Shown: positions 1 to 10,300, counted from the first letter of the stretch. The stretch is 64,000 nucleotides of DNA from Bifidobacterium sp. ESL0682 (GCF_029392815.1 NZ_CP113942.1:186001-250000); one strand, 5' to 3'. Numbers and translations: made by a program. Notes: a model not told the origin generated them from the sequence alone.

Positions 1-1
1 T

Positions 2-103
2 GTGCACAAGCCTCGCCATGCTGCGAAGCCTACTGCTGATTCTCATGCCGACCCGTTCGTCGATCCCCGTTCGCTGGTGGTATGGGGCCACTATTTCGAC
101 TGA
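2..103 (+). CDS. 3' end of an unidentified coding sequence (partial)
   Basis: An open frame enters from the window edge and ends with a TGA at 101-103. The last residues read DPRSLVVWGHYFD. The frame has no internal stop and coding-like composition, but only 33 codons are visible, so the family cannot be named. It could be chance, although the abrupt drop to AT-rich non-coding sequence right after the stop supports a real gene end. Confidence 0.45.
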   Translation: MHKPRHAAKPTADSHADPFVDPRSLVVWGHYFD

Positions 104-143
104 TTAGTTTGCAGTCCGATTGACGGTTTTAATTTCGTGATTG

Positions 144-174
144 ATGCCATGATTTAAGCGAGTGCTTATGGCAT
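144..174. terminator. Possible hairpin between the partial gene and the HAD gene
   Basis: Nested inverted repeats ATGCCA...TGGCAT and TAAGC-GAGT-GCTTA form a bulged stem about 40 bases after the upstream stop. There is no clear U-run, so a role as terminator is only suggested. Confidence 0.3.
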
Positions 175-271
175 GATAGAGATGTACGGAATACGGAAAA
201 TGTCGGCGGAATGTGTCATGACGATTGCATAAGTGTGCTGGCATGAACGGATATGGCGAGGTGGATTCTCT

Positions 272-1225
272 TTGGCGTCACAGCTGCAGCAGCAAAACGA
301 CAACATAAACAATGACCGAGTGCTCAAGGCCGTGCTGTGGGATATGGACGGCACGTTGATCGACTCGGAGCCCTACTGGCATGAGGTCGAGATGGGTATC
401 GCTCGTGAACATGGTGGTTTCTGGAGCGAAGACATTGGTTGGACCTGCTCCGGTAAACCCGTGCCACAGGTTGCCCAGCGCATGATTGACGAGGGCACGC
501 AGCTGTCAGTGGATGAAATCGGACGACTGATGATCGAGGGCGTCGCGCAGAAGGAAGCGGAACGCATGCCGTGGATTCCCGGTGTGGAGGATGTGTTGCG
601 CTCGCTGGTTGCTGCTGGCATTCCATCGGTTCTGGTCACGGCATCGCCTCGGCGTATGGCTGAGAACTTGGTGCGTCAGGCTCCCGAAGGCGCATTCGTC
701 GGTTATGTATGTAGTGATGACGATCTGCCCAAGAAGCCGAACCCCGCACCCTATCTTGCCGCCGCGGAAGTGATCGGTATTAATGTTCCGCAAGAAATCG
801 CGGTAGCCAATGGTATGCCGGTTTCAGGCAGCGGTCGGCCTGGCCTGCAGCTTGGCGACGGCGAGCCATCTCAGCAGAGCGGCGATAGCGAGTCCAGCCG
901 TCAAAATAGTGGTAACCAAAGCGGTCAACAAGTCAGCGACGGCAAGTCAGATAAAAAAGTCTCAGACGATAAAATAGACGGCATTTCAGAGCATGCTGAT
1001 TTCTGCCGCGATATGGCAAGATGCGTAGCCATCGAGGATTCGATGACCGGCATCCAGTCGGCCGCCGCTTCCGGCGCGACCACCATCGCTCAAACCGGCT
1101 TCATCAAAACTGACACTTCCGCCGGCCCACAATTCGCTTCAATCAACGGCTACGACGGCCTGACCGCTGAAGTGTTGGAACGCTATGCCGAGCAACGTTT
1201 GGCGGCAATGAGCCAGATGAAGTAA
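272..1225 (+). CDS. HAD-family phosphatase (beta-phosphoglucomutase/phosphoglycolate phosphatase-like) with a low-complexity insert
   Basis: This is a cytoplasmic HAD-superfamily hydrolase, probably acting on a small phosphorylated metabolite. Motif I is WDMDGTLIDSEPYW near the N-terminus, with the first Asp as nucleophile and a cap domain after it. The motif III lysine lies in KKPNPAPY and motif IV is CVAIEDSMTG. Between the core strand ending VPQE and CVAIEDS there is an insert of about 70 residues (nt 801-1018) rich in Ser, Gly, Gln, Asp and Lys that family members normally lack. The TTG at 272 is chosen as start because GAGGTGG at 258-264 sits 7 bases upstream. An in-frame GTG at 233 would add 13 residues but has no ribosome binding site. 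The substrate cannot be told from the sequence. Confidence 0.85.
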   Translation: MASQLQQQNDNINNDRVLKAVLWDMDGTLIDSEPYWHEVEMGIAREHGGFWSEDIGWTCSGKPVPQVAQRMIDEGTQLSVDEIGRLMIEGVAQKEAERMPWIPGVEDVLRSLVAAGIPSVLVTASPRRMAENLVRQAPEGAFVGYVCSDDDLPKKPNPAPYLAAAEVIGINVPQEIAVANGMPVSGSGRPGLQLGDGEPSQQSGDSESSRQNSGNQSGQQVSDGKSDKKVSDDKIDGISEHADFCRDMARCVAIEDSMTGIQSAAASGATTIAQTGFIKTDTSAGPQFASINGYDGLTAEVLERYAEQRLAAMSQMK

Positions 1226-1405
1226 ACAAGCCACAGCTCTAAAGCATGAAAAGGCTTTTGGGAAATCTGAAAGTCTACAAAGTGAAGCTGGTGGCATGCC
1301 GTTCTCATAGGACATACGCCCGTCGGAAGTGCACCTTTTCTGCACCCTTTTTGGGTATAAAAAAAGACCAGAATCATTGAAATCTCAACGTTTCCGGCCT
1401 AGAAG

Positions 1406-1478
1406 TGGAGCTGATGGTAATCGAAACCACGACCTCTTCGATGCGAACGAAGCGCTCTACCAACTGAGCTACAGCCCC
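1406..1478 (-). tRNA. tRNA-Ala (anticodon CGC)
   Basis: On the minus strand a 73-nt cloverleaf folds. It has acceptor GGGGCTG/CAGCTCC with discriminator A, a D arm with AGCTCAGTTGGTAGAGC, and anticodon stem CTTCG/CGAAG around loop TTCGCAT. The T arm is GTGGT/ACCAT around TTCGATT. Anticodon CGC reads GCG (Ala). CCA is not encoded. The G in the third acceptor position pairs with T, as in many tRNA-Ala. Confidence 0.93.
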
Positions 1479-1513
1479 ATGTCTCAAGTTTGTCACTCAA
1501 GACAACGTTACAT

Positions 1514-1542
1514 ATTCTAATACAACCCAAGCCCAAGCACAA
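1514..1542 (-). promoter_or_regulatory. Candidate promoter of tRNA-Ala
   Basis: On the minus strand TTGTGC (1537-1542) and TAGAAT (1514-1519) are separated by 17 bases, and the -10 box is 35 bases before the mature tRNA 5' end. The -35 box matches consensus poorly. Confidence 0.4.
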
Positions 1543-1633
1543 TTTGGCGCGTTGCTGTGAACGCATCTGATTCGTCCTTCGTTTTCGAAGATACTTGGGC
1601 CAGGCTTTCCCGTTGTTACAGACTCAGAATGCA

Positions 1634-1692
1634 AAATGCGTCGTTACTAATACGGCACTAAGTGAGATATAGGTGCTAGTAACAACGCATTT
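1634..1692. terminator. Long inverted repeat downstream of lutC
   Basis: Arms 1634-1649 (AAATGCGTCGTTACTA) and 1677-1692 (TAGTAACAACGCATTT) are complementary over 16 bp with one G-T wobble. They are separated by about 27 bases that contain a further GCAC/GTGC pairing. The repeat lies 68 bases after the lutC stop. It may end lut transcription in the minus direction, where TTTT follows the stem. It could also be a mobile palindromic repeat. Confidence 0.5.
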
Positions 1693-1759
1693 AAAGTTTC
1701 TAAACATGCCTTTCCAGCATAAATCTATGTGACCGCTAGAAAAGCATGTTTGAAATCAA

Positions 1760-2587
1760 TCACATATCTTCGACCACCAGATAGGTCATGTCGAGCGGGC
1801 CGTGGACGCCGACGACCAGAACCATTTCGATATCGCCGGTCGATGAGGTGCCGGTGATGAAGTTGAGGTTCGAGGTCTTCAGTTCTCCGGACTTCAGGCG
1901 CGGCTCGTAGTAATCCATCGCCTGGCGGGTGCGAGCCACGATCTTGGACTTGCGGATGATGCTCAGGTAGTGCACCGGCAGGAAGTGGAATGCACGGCCT
2001 TGGCCCGGCGTGGTCGGCGCGGTGATGGTGCAAGATTCGGCGCACAGGAAGTCGGCGAAACCGATGGCCGCTTCCGAATGGTTTGCGGCTTGGATGTTGG
2101 CATCGCGACCTGCACCTGGAGTCCAGAATGCTGGCTTCGGGTCGAGCCCGTCGCGCCAGGATTCCAATCCGAATGCCTTGTAGTTCTCGTCATCAGTGGG
2201 CAAAAGCAACGAAGCCTTTGCGGAAGAGCCCGAAGTTGCAGAAGCATCTGAACTCGAGGTAACGGCGCCACTTGGATCGTTGGCCTTATTGGCGTCGTCA
2301 CCTTCGCCAGATGCAGCGGATTCATCCGATTGGGCTGGCGGGATGGCCTTGGCTGCAATGAACGCGTTCAGTACTGCCGGCAGTTCGGCCTTGGACGTGG
2401 TCTGGAAATCGACGTGCACGGCCGGGGCGTTCTTGCGTGCGATTTCGAGCAGTTCGTCCTGAGAATGCCCGGAAAGTGTGCTCTCCGGCAGGTCGTTGAC
2501 CGGCTCAAGCGGATGGTCTTTGAGCTGGTGACGCGGGCGGCCGCTCTTCTCGGCGAGATAGTTGAGGAATGTTTCGCGATCGGTCAT
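1760..2587 (-). CDS. lutC: Lactate utilization protein C (LutC/YkgG family)
   Basis: LutC is the third subunit of the LutABC L-lactate oxidising system and is cytoplasmic. The C-terminal signature reads ITGTSSTGDIEMVLVVGVHG, matching the family motif in which a LUD-domain loop precedes a GVHGP turn. An N-terminal MTDRETFLNYLA helix is followed by the LUD fold. Residues about 84-124 are a Ser/Ala/Gly/Asp-rich low-complexity insert not typical of the family. The ATG is preceded by GAAGGAC inside the end of lutB. The gene follows lutB with a 5-base gap and is the last gene of the operon. Confidence 0.9.
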   Translation of the reverse strand: MTDRETFLNYLAEKSGRPRHQLKDHPLEPVNDLPESTLSGHSQDELLEIARKNAPAVHVDFQTTSKAELPAVLNAFIAAKAIPPAQSDESAASGEGDDANKANDPSGAVTSSSDASATSGSSAKASLLLPTDDENYKAFGLESWRDGLDPKPAFWTPGAGRDANIQAANHSEAAIGFADFLCAESCTITAPTTPGQGRAFHFLPVHYLSIIRKSKIVARTRQAMDYYEPRLKSGELKTSNLNFITGTSSTGDIEMVLVVGVHGPLDMTYLVVEDM

Positions 2588-2592
2588 GATGG

Positions 2593-4560
2593 TCAGTCCT
2601 TCTTCCCGTTATCAGAGGGCATCGAGCCCGCATTGCCGGCAGATGAGGATGCGGAGGCCTCTGTGGTTCCGGCATTTCTCGGGTCTGCGGCATTGGTCGG
2701 CTCATAATGCACAGGCGCCTTGCGTGGAATCGAATGCTCGGTCGATTGCTTGCCTGCGTCATTCACGGCGATGCTGTGACGCGCGGCATTCTCGTGCGAA
2801 GTATGGTCGGTGACCAATACGCCGGCCTCTTCTATCGAGCCGAGTGCTTCCGGCACGGTCGCGTCACTCAGCGGCGCGGTCTGCTCGCGGCCAACCTTGC
2901 GCGCCGAAACGCTGTTGTCATACGTTCCGAACGACTTGGGAGCGTTCGGGTTTTCGGCCAGAATTGCGGCCTGTGCCTTGTTCCACTCCACGTCGTTGCC
3001 GGCAGCCTTGTACTGAGCGGTCTTGCGCTTGTTGAACCACGTACGGAAGTTCTTGGAATGGGCGGGAGGCTCCGGCAGATCGCGAACCTTGGTCCAGCCG
3101 CCGAAGACGAATGGCATCCATTCCTCGTGTTTGCCGTTTTCGTTGAGGTTCTTGGCGGTATCCGGGGTGCGCTTGCCAGTCGATGGATCCTTGACGCCCT
3201 TCTTGGCGATGGTGTTCATCGCAACATGGTCGAAGGTAAGCGCGGTGCGGAAGAGCGAGGAATGGCCGGTGCCCATGCCCACGACCTTCATCACGGTGTC
3301 GGCGATCATGTCGCCCATGTGCTTGTCGTTCATCTCGACCTCACGGTGCTTCAGCAACAGCTCGTGCAGCGGAATCTTGACCGGGCAGGTTGCGGTGCAG
3401 GCCGAGCAGAGGGAGCAGGCGTACGGCAGGTCATGGAAGTCCTCGTAGTCGCCTTGCAACACCGGGGAAAGCACGGCGCCGATCGGCCCCGGATAGATGG
3501 AGCCGTAGCCCTTGCCGCCGATGTTGCGGTAAATCGGGCAGACGTTCAGGCAGGAAGCGCAGCGGATGCACTGCAGAATCGGCTCGAACTCGGTACCAAG
3601 CGCGTTGGAACGCCCATTGTCGACGATGACCACGTAGAAGTCTTCTGGACCGTCGGACTCATCGGGGAGCTTCGGCGAAACGAAGCTGCAGTAGGAGGTG
3701 AGCTTGGAGCCGACAGCGGAACGGACGAGCATGTTGTCCATCGTCTCGGCTTCGCGCAGCGTTGGCACAATGCGTTCCATACCCATGACGACCACCTGCG
3801 TGGGCGCGATGGCCATGGAAAGATCGGCGTTGCCTTCGTTGGTGACGATGTTGACCATACCTTGGTCGGCCACAGCGAAGTTGCAGCCGGTGATGGACAT
3901 GTCGGCCTCAAGGAACCGCTCGCGCAGCACCTTGCGGGAGAACCGTGCCTCGTGCTGCGGGTCGTTGTCGCCCTTGTAACCGATTTTTTGGAAGAGCTTC
4001 TGCACTTCGTCACGGTTCTTGTGTAGCGCCGGGAAGACCAAATGAGAAGGCTCGTCCCAGTTGTCGAGCTCTAGGATGAACTCGGCGAGATCGGTTTCGG
4101 TGACCTTGACGTCGTCGAGCCCCAGCAATGCCTTGTCGAGTCCGATTTCCGAAGTGACCATGGACTTCGGCTTGACGATCTTGTGTGCCTGCTTTTTCTT
4201 TACGAGATCGGTGATGAAATCACGTGCCTCGACGTCGGTCTGGGCAAAGAAGACATGCCCACCGCGCTTTTCAACGTTGTCGGCGAATTCCTCAAGATAA
4301 TCGGGCAGATAGCGGATGGCATGCTGGCGAATCTGTTCGCCAAGGTCGCGCCAACCTTCCCAGTTGCCGAGTTCCGCACGGGCGGTCTCGCGCTTGACCC
4401 ACTGAGCGTCCTGCGCGTTGGAGATGGCCTTGTGCGCGAACTTGTCTTTTGAGGTCGCCTCGACGCGCTTGACGAAATTGGGATCGCCATATTGCAGCAT
4501 CGTACCGGTCTTCTTGCCGGTGCGCTTGAACATGGTGTCGTCCATTTGGGTGTTGCTCAT
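2593..4560 (-). CDS. lutB: Lactate utilization protein B, iron-sulfur subunit (LutB/YkgF family)
   Basis: LutB is the electron-carrying subunit of the lactate oxidation complex. It has a LUD-type N-terminal domain, including GCNFAVADQGMVNIVTNEGN, followed by two [4Fe-4S] ferredoxin motifs. These are CIRCASCLNVCP around residue 330 and CSLCSACTATCP around residue 385. The protein is 655 residues, clearly longer than the roughly 470-520 usual for the family. The extra length is a C-terminal Ser/Ala/Asn-rich tail with no recognisable domain. Its ATG overlaps the lutA stop in ATGA, which implies translational coupling. Confidence 0.93.
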   Translation of the reverse strand: MSNTQMDDTMFKRTGKKTGTMLQYGDPNFVKRVEATSKDKFAHKAISNAQDAQWVKRETARAELGNWEGWRDLGEQIRQHAIRYLPDYLEEFADNVEKRGGHVFFAQTDVEARDFITDLVKKKQAHKIVKPKSMVTSEIGLDKALLGLDDVKVTETDLAEFILELDNWDEPSHLVFPALHKNRDEVQKLFQKIGYKGDNDPQHEARFSRKVLRERFLEADMSITGCNFAVADQGMVNIVTNEGNADLSMAIAPTQVVVMGMERIVPTLREAETMDNMLVRSAVGSKLTSYCSFVSPKLPDESDGPEDFYVVIVDNGRSNALGTEFEPILQCIRCASCLNVCPIYRNIGGKGYGSIYPGPIGAVLSPVLQGDYEDFHDLPYACSLCSACTATCPVKIPLHELLLKHREVEMNDKHMGDMIADTVMKVVGMGTGHSSLFRTALTFDHVAMNTIAKKGVKDPSTGKRTPDTAKNLNENGKHEEWMPFVFGGWTKVRDLPEPPAHSKNFRTWFNKRKTAQYKAAGNDVEWNKAQAAILAENPNAPKSFGTYDNSVSARKVGREQTAPLSDATVPEALGSIEEAGVLVTDHTSHENAARHSIAVNDAGKQSTEHSIPRKAPVHYEPTNAADPRNAGTTEASASSSAGNAGSMPSDNGKKD

Positions 4561-5381
4561 ACCAAGGCCTCCTCGTGCGCGTTGGAATGTTGCAAAGCTT
4601 CTAGGTCAATGGCCTTGCGTTCCTCGGCATCGACATATTTGACGCGGCTCATGTCGACGTTGCTGTTGAGTACTTCCGCAAGGTGCAGGATCGTGATGTT
4701 CTTGCCGAGCCGGTTGAAACGTCCGCCGATGTTCATCAGGCATCCGGGGTCGCAGGAGATCAGTACCTGTGCACCGGTGCTCTCAACGTCGGAGACCTTC
4801 TCGTTGACCATTTCCTGCGAGACCTCGGGCATCTTCATCGAGAACATGCCACCGAAGCCGCAGCAGTTTTCGATGTGCGGCAGCTCCTGGACCTTGAGAC
4901 CTTTCACATGGTCCATAAGGATGTAAGGGCTTTCGCGCTCGCCGAGCAAGCGGGTCATGTGGCAGGAACGGTGGTAGGTGGCCACGGCGTCGAGCTCCGC
5001 GCCTGCGTCAAGTACGCCCAGCACGCGGTAGACGAACTGCGAGAACTCGTAGGTCTTCTCGGCCATCGCATGGGCCTTGGCCTTGTACTCGTCGTCGCCC
5101 TTGGGCAGGTGGAATTGCAGTTCCTTCAGCATGTTGACGCAGGAACCGGCAGGTCCGACGATGTAATCGGCATCGACGCTCATCAGTGCATCGATCTCGT
5201 TGTGCATCACCTTGGCGGATTCCTTGACATAGCCGCTGTTGAACGTAATCTGTCCGCAGCAGATTTGCTGCATAGGCATGTAAGTCTCGCAGCCGAACCT
5301 TTCTAGAACCTCGACCATGGCTTTCCCGACGTTAGGGAATATCAGGTCGACCAGGCAGGTGGAGAAAATCACTACCTTCAT
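4557..5381 (-). CDS. lutA: Lactate utilization protein A, CCG-domain (Fe-S) oxidoreductase subunit (LutA/YkgE family)
   Basis: LutA carries cysteine-rich CCG domains that bind Fe-S clusters and, with LutB and LutC, oxidises L-lactate to pyruvate. Visible motifs are an N-terminal MKVVIFSTCLVDLIFPNVG, a first ICCGQ and a second ENCCGFGGMFS, each with the expected flanking Cys. The ATG at 5381 has GGAG six bases upstream. A longer in-frame start at 5549 is unlikely because it would place the promoter (-10 at 5521-5526) inside the gene. This is the first gene of lutABC. Confidence 0.92.
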   Translation of the reverse strand: MKVVIFSTCLVDLIFPNVGKAMVEVLERFGCETYMPMQQICCGQITFNSGYVKESAKVMHNEIDALMSVDADYIVGPAGSCVNMLKELQFHLPKGDDEYKAKAHAMAEKTYEFSQFVYRVLGVLDAGAELDAVATYHRSCHMTRLLGERESPYILMDHVKGLKVQELPHIENCCGFGGMFSMKMPEVSQEMVNEKVSDVESTGAQVLISCDPGCLMNIGGRFNRLGKNITILHLAEVLNSNVDMSRVKYVDAEERKAIDLEALQHSNAHEEALV

Positions 5382-5520
5382 CTTTGACTCCTTCAAGTTG
5401 GCCTTCATCTTTCGAGATTGCTCGACGATGTGGTTGCCATGGATGGTTCCGCTGTGTGTGGTAATGACGTTCAACGCTCCATTTTTCATGGCCTTCTTCA
5501 TACAACGATAGATGCTGAAT

Positions 5521-5549
5521 ATTAAAAAAGAGTGGCGTTTTATTGACAA
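5521..5549 (-). promoter_or_regulatory. Promoter of lutABC
   Basis: On the minus strand TTGTCA (5544-5549) and TTTAAT (5521-5526) are separated by 17 bases, each 5 of 6 to consensus. The predicted transcript has a leader of about 130 nt before the lutA ATG. Confidence 0.6.
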
Positions 5550-5563
5550 TTTGAATTTGTCAA
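5543..5563. promoter_or_regulatory. Palindromic operator overlapping the lut -35 box
   Basis: TTGACAA and TTGTCAA flank a 7-base centre and form a near-perfect 21-bp palindrome covering the -35 element. The placement suggests repression of lutABC. No regulator gene is adjacent, so the protein that binds it is not identified here. Confidence 0.55.
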
Positions 5564-5820
5564 CGTGATGTTACTCACATTGTAAGGCAAAACTGAGCCA
5601 TACTGGGGAAGTCGTTGAGACAAATGTATTTCGAACGTTTGAGGTGTGCGAGATGAAAGTCGACGAAGGGTATGGAAACGGCGGAATAGGATCAGCGAAA
5701 AGCGAGAAGTACTGATGCAAATGGTAGAAAACGATGCAATGCGAAGAGAATAGATGAAGCGTGAAAAGACGGCAGGAGGCTGAGGGAGTGGATGAAGCGG
5801 GGCAGTGAAACCTGCTTGTT

Positions 5821-6537
5821 TCAGTCCTCGGTCGCTCTCTCTTCGATTTCCGCAGCTTCTTCAACGGTGGCTTCCGCTTTCTTTTTGCCGAACTTCGCCT
5901 TCAGAAGGCCGATGATGGTGGGCAAAAGTGAAATGACGAGAATGGCGACGATGACCAGTTCGAAATTCTTCTGGACAATGGGAATGCCGCCGAAGAAGTA
6001 GCCGAGCAGGGTGAACAGCGTTGACCAGGTGAGGCCGCCGAGCGCAGAGAACGGGGTGAAGCGACGCCAACGCATACCCGAAAGCCCAGAGATGAACGGC
6101 ATGAATGTACGGATGAACGGGAAGAAACGGCCAAGGAAGACGGCAAGCGGTCCCCACTTCTCGATCATGGCTTCCGTTTTGGCGAGGCGTTCAGGGGTCA
6201 TGGCCTTGACCTTGCCGCTTTCGATGATCTTGCGGCCGAAGAAATGACCGATGAAGTAGTTGCATTGGTCGCCGATGATGGGGGCGAGCCACACCACTGG
6301 CAGCAGCGCGATTAGGGGCAGTGCAGATTTGCCGGTTACTGCGTCTGGCGCGGCGAAGAAGCCGGCTGCGAAGAGCAGCGAGTCACCAGGTAGGAACGGG
6401 AAGAAGACCACGCCGGTCTCGATGAAAACGATGAGGAAGATGAAGCCAAGCGTCGGCGCCACACCCATCGAGATCCAGCCTGCGATGATGGTGCGCGGGT
6501 CTTTCAGCAGTTCGATGAGGAAGTGAATGAAGCCCAT
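5821..6537 (-). CDS. DedA/SNARE-associated family inner membrane protein
   Basis: This is a DedA-superfamily membrane protein (238 aa). The family is linked to lipid carrier or phospholipid translocation and membrane homeostasis. Features seen include FFPFLPGDSLLFAAGFFA near residue 46 and a membrane-reentrant region with FLGRFFPFIRTFMPFISG, which holds the conserved Arg. There are several hydrophobic segments and a charged KKKAEATVEEAAEIEE tail. It stands alone on the minus strand. The best ribosome site (GGAG) is about 13 bases from the ATG, which is long. Confidence 0.85.
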   Translation of the reverse strand: MGFIHFLIELLKDPRTIIAGWISMGVAPTLGFIFLIVFIETGVVFFPFLPGDSLLFAAGFFAAPDAVTGKSALPLIALLPVVWLAPIIGDQCNYFIGHFFGRKIIESGKVKAMTPERLAKTEAMIEKWGPLAVFLGRFFPFIRTFMPFISGLSGMRWRRFTPFSALGGLTWSTLFTLLGYFFGGIPIVQKNFELVIVAILVISLLPTIIGLLKAKFGKKKAEATVEEAAEIEERATED

Positions 6538-7360
6538 AATATTCTGTCTGTCTCCTATTTATTTTCTATCGCAAGTCTCCGAGTTTGCGGTCAAATCCCG
6601 GTTTCCGATTTTCGTTGTTCTCAACTTTGTGTACTTGGGTGTGCATTCTTGTCCGGTTCTATTTTATCGGTTGCGGCAGCATGGGCGAGGGTATGCGTCT
6701 GAACTCTTCAAAATTCACGCAAAATGAGAAATTGTAGATGTATTTCATTATTTGTCAGACATCCCTAAAAACGATTGATGTTCTACTGGTTTTAAGGATG
6801 GCGGGTAGCTGGCAGGAATTTTCGAAGTATCAAATGAATATTGTAGAAGACAAGGCAAGATTGCATCATTTGTCAATGGTTTGAACAGTAGAGACAAGGG
6901 TTCTTTATGGCTTATTATATATTAAATAAAAAAGTGTCTAATTAGATATGTGAAGAGATTGTGAAAGAAATATTAAACTTCATTCTGTGACCGCCCTCAC
7001 AAAACCGCAAAAAAACGTATTGCAAAGTAATACAGAAAACTGTAAATAAATCGATTGACGTGTGTTGTTTTTTCCCAAGAATTGGAACGGTTGAGAGTTG
7101 AGTATCGCGGGTGAAATTGATTACAGAGAGAAAATTCGCAATTTTTTCAAAAACTCGCTTTTTAAATAGATGGCGATTATTTGTCTAAATTTATTTAAAA
7201 TCGCGAAACCCTTTTGTTTTGATAGCATGCGAAACATCTAGAAAATGTTTGTTTTAAATCGCTTGTGTGTTGCATGAATTGACGGATTTGGATGCGACAA
7301 CATGCGAGATGGCGATGCGGGGAATTTGGGAAATCGCCATGTTTCGGGAAAGGGTTAGTT
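6538..7360. other. AT-rich non-coding gap before the pilus locus
   Basis: About 820 bases hold no convincing gene on either strand. The stretch 6700-7260 is much richer in A and T than its neighbours, with many short A and T runs. A loose direct repeat, TTTAAAATCGCG near 7196 and TTTTAAATCGC near 7252, lies close to the pilus start. The promoters of dedA and of the pilus operon must be here, but no hexamer pair stands out. Confidence 0.5.
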
Positions 7361-10300
7361 TTGGAACGTAAGAGTATTCTGAAAAGACTGCTCTGTGCAT
7401 TAGCGGTTTTGGCCGTGGTGGTAGTGGGATGGTTCCCCGCGAACTTCGTTCTTGCAGATGCAGAGGGGTCGGCGGCGGCCAATAAAACGAGAAGTGTTTC
7501 TCTGGCTGGTTCGCAAGATTTGACACAGGCTGATTATCCTGCTGCATGCACTCAGAGTTCCGCAACAGCGGATTTTAAAGTGGACTGCAAACCTAAACTT
7601 TACCAATTCATGGGCGACGGCAATCGTATGCAGGGCAATAATGTCGCCGATGAGCTTCGTATGGATTTCGTGGTTCGTATGCCTCACGGAATGGTGAATC
7701 CTCAATGTGTGGCCTTAGGCGGAGCATCCGATTATCTGGGTAAAGGCTTCCTCCAGGGCAAGAGCACCGATTGTGGTATGCAGATTGTGTTCTCTCGAAC
7801 CAACGCCGATGGTAAGAACACGGACGTCGCAGATAAGAACACGAGGGATTTACGAGCTGCTCGTTATATCAATACCTATGGTGGAGACGGTGTATCGGTG
7901 AACTCAGATGCTCGTCAGGCAGCTGCTACATGGGCTAAGAATATGGATGAGTACTACACCATTCATAATGTGCTGGTCTCTGGTGACTACGACTTCGTCA
8001 CTATTTCCTTGAAGGCGACATCGCCTACAGCGTTGGAAAAACCATGGCTAATTCCAATGTCGGCGGTGTGAAGTTCATGCCTCAGTATGTGTATGTGGTA
8101 TCCACTCCTGGACGAGGCACTAGAAATGCGATCGAATATCAGTACGCAGACTTCTCGAATCCTGATTATGTGACCAATATTGCAGCGGAGCAGCCTTCAT
8201 ACATGTATGCCAATGATGTGGACACCGTTTCGCTCATTAGCAGCACCAATTCCGCTAATGGTGAGCTTCCTCTAGGCAACAACGGTCCTGTCCCGTTTGT
8301 CGGTTGGGACAACATGTCGAGCTTGTGGAGCGGAGGCCAGGCCAACTGGGGTCTGGTTACCGATTACGGATTCAATAACCCCTCTAATTCGTCGATGCAG
8401 CTTACCGGTTCGATGGTGGCCCCTGCAAATTCATTCTTTGTGGAGTGGTACAACAGGGCGCAGGGCAGAACTTACGGCACTAAAGATGCTGCTGGGAATC
8501 CTATAACTATGCCGTTCCCATGTTCGCAGAACACGTCGTTCTATTATCAATGGTTCGGGCTCGACGGGCATAAGTGGGAGCCGGTTACCTCGCTGACGCC
8601 GACCGTGCAAAAGGTTGAAGGACAGCAAGCGCTCAGCTACTACGATGGCACCAAGGGCGCGTATAACGCGACCAATCGTGCCACCTCCACTAACAAAGGC
8701 AACTTGATTGTTCCCAACGCAGGTAGCCCGGAGAGCGCTCAGAATGCTGATGGCAGCATCGACTTTGGTAAGGCCAAGAAGTTGCAGCCGGAGCTGGATG
8801 GCTATTTCAAGCTTGTGACGTGGCCGATTACCACCACACCTACCACCACGAACGCCAACGGTCCTCAGTCGTTCGATGGTTGCTTGGCAACCGATCCTCC
8901 CAAGGGCAATTCGTCAATGACCATTCGTGACGCGAACAACCCGCTTTACAATGACGCCGATCCCTCCAAGCCGCTTGGCATTACCATGGACACTCCGGAT
9001 AAGGAAGCCAATGCCATCCTTGCCAAGGGCTCGACCATTGACACCGTATTTGCCAAGTACAGCCTCGATCGTCCTGCTCCGCCGACCATCGATAATCCGA
9101 CTGAGACGTATGCCGATCCCGATATGCGCCACATCACCGGAACGGGTATCCCGGGTGACGATGTGACGCTGTTCCGTGAGGATCCGTCCAAACCCATTAA
9201 GGATGTTGCCGATGCCAGTGGTCCTGCCGACCCAGACAATACCAAGTCCAGAGGTACTCGAATCGGAACGGTCACAGTCGGCAGTGACGGCAAATGGGAA
9301 ATGTATGATCTCGCGAGAATCGATCCTGCAAAGCAGGATCATGTTCGCTACCATGCTTGGCAGACCGAAACGACAACGGGCTATGACATCAGTTCTATTT
9401 TCTCGAACGTCGTTCGGGAGAATTTCAATCTGAAACTGAATCAGGCTCCTACAGTCACCTCGGTCGAGGTTCCTCATACCGCTCGTATGCAAGATGGGGC
9501 CAATACGGTTGCTAAACTTCCGACTGACTCCAAGGTAACCATCAAGGGCGGTTACGATACTTCTCGTGGCGATGCCACCATTCAGGTGTACATGGTTCCG
9601 CAAACGGGAGGTCAGCTGTCTTCCTCTTCGTCGTCTTCCGGCACGGTTGGCTCATCTTTGACGGTACCGGATGCGAAATGGCAGGTCTGTAATAACGGTG
9701 CTGTGGATTCCACGCATCCTTCGATACCTGTTCAGGGAACATGGACCTGCTCGGTGAACCCTAGTGTCTTCTCGGATGCCAATCACACCAAGACGGATGG
9801 ATCGGTGTGGCTGTGGTACACGGTCTACGTAGTGCTGAAGGACCCGACTGGTCGTCAGGCTGACATGATGAGCCAGGTAACCAATCAGATTGTTGATATG
9901 TATGCTCCGGCTGTGACCGTGGATTCCGTTAATCGCGGCACCGGCTTGGTGAAGGGTAGCGTCAAGAAGACTCTGACCGGTGTGGCCATGAATGGCCTGA
10001 CGGTTAGCGTTACCTGGCCTGATGGCAGTACCGGTACCGCTACGACCGATAGTACGGGCGCTTGGCAGATGGCGATTCCGGGGACTATGCGCCCCGGCGA
10101 TATACAAGCCGTCACCGTCGATCATGCTGAGAAGCTGGAAAAAACTAATAATGTCGGATCTGTTGCAACTAAAGGCAATGAGTCGGCTCCTGCTCTAAGC
10201 AAACTGACTGGTTCGCCATTGGTGTCTCATCTGCCGCTCACCGGTCAACGACCGCTGATTTTCTTAGTCGCCTTGCTGGTGGTGCTGGTCACCATCGGTG

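Noticed and set aside
1379..1405. A second tRNA gene or an attachment site next to tRNA-Ala
   Set aside because: No duplicated tRNA 3' end, integrase or other mobile gene is visible in the window.
2707..4026. A 439-codon frame on the plus strand opposite lutB
   Set aside because: The minus strand encodes a complete LutB with both ferredoxin motifs. The plus frame has no recognisable motif or ribosome site.
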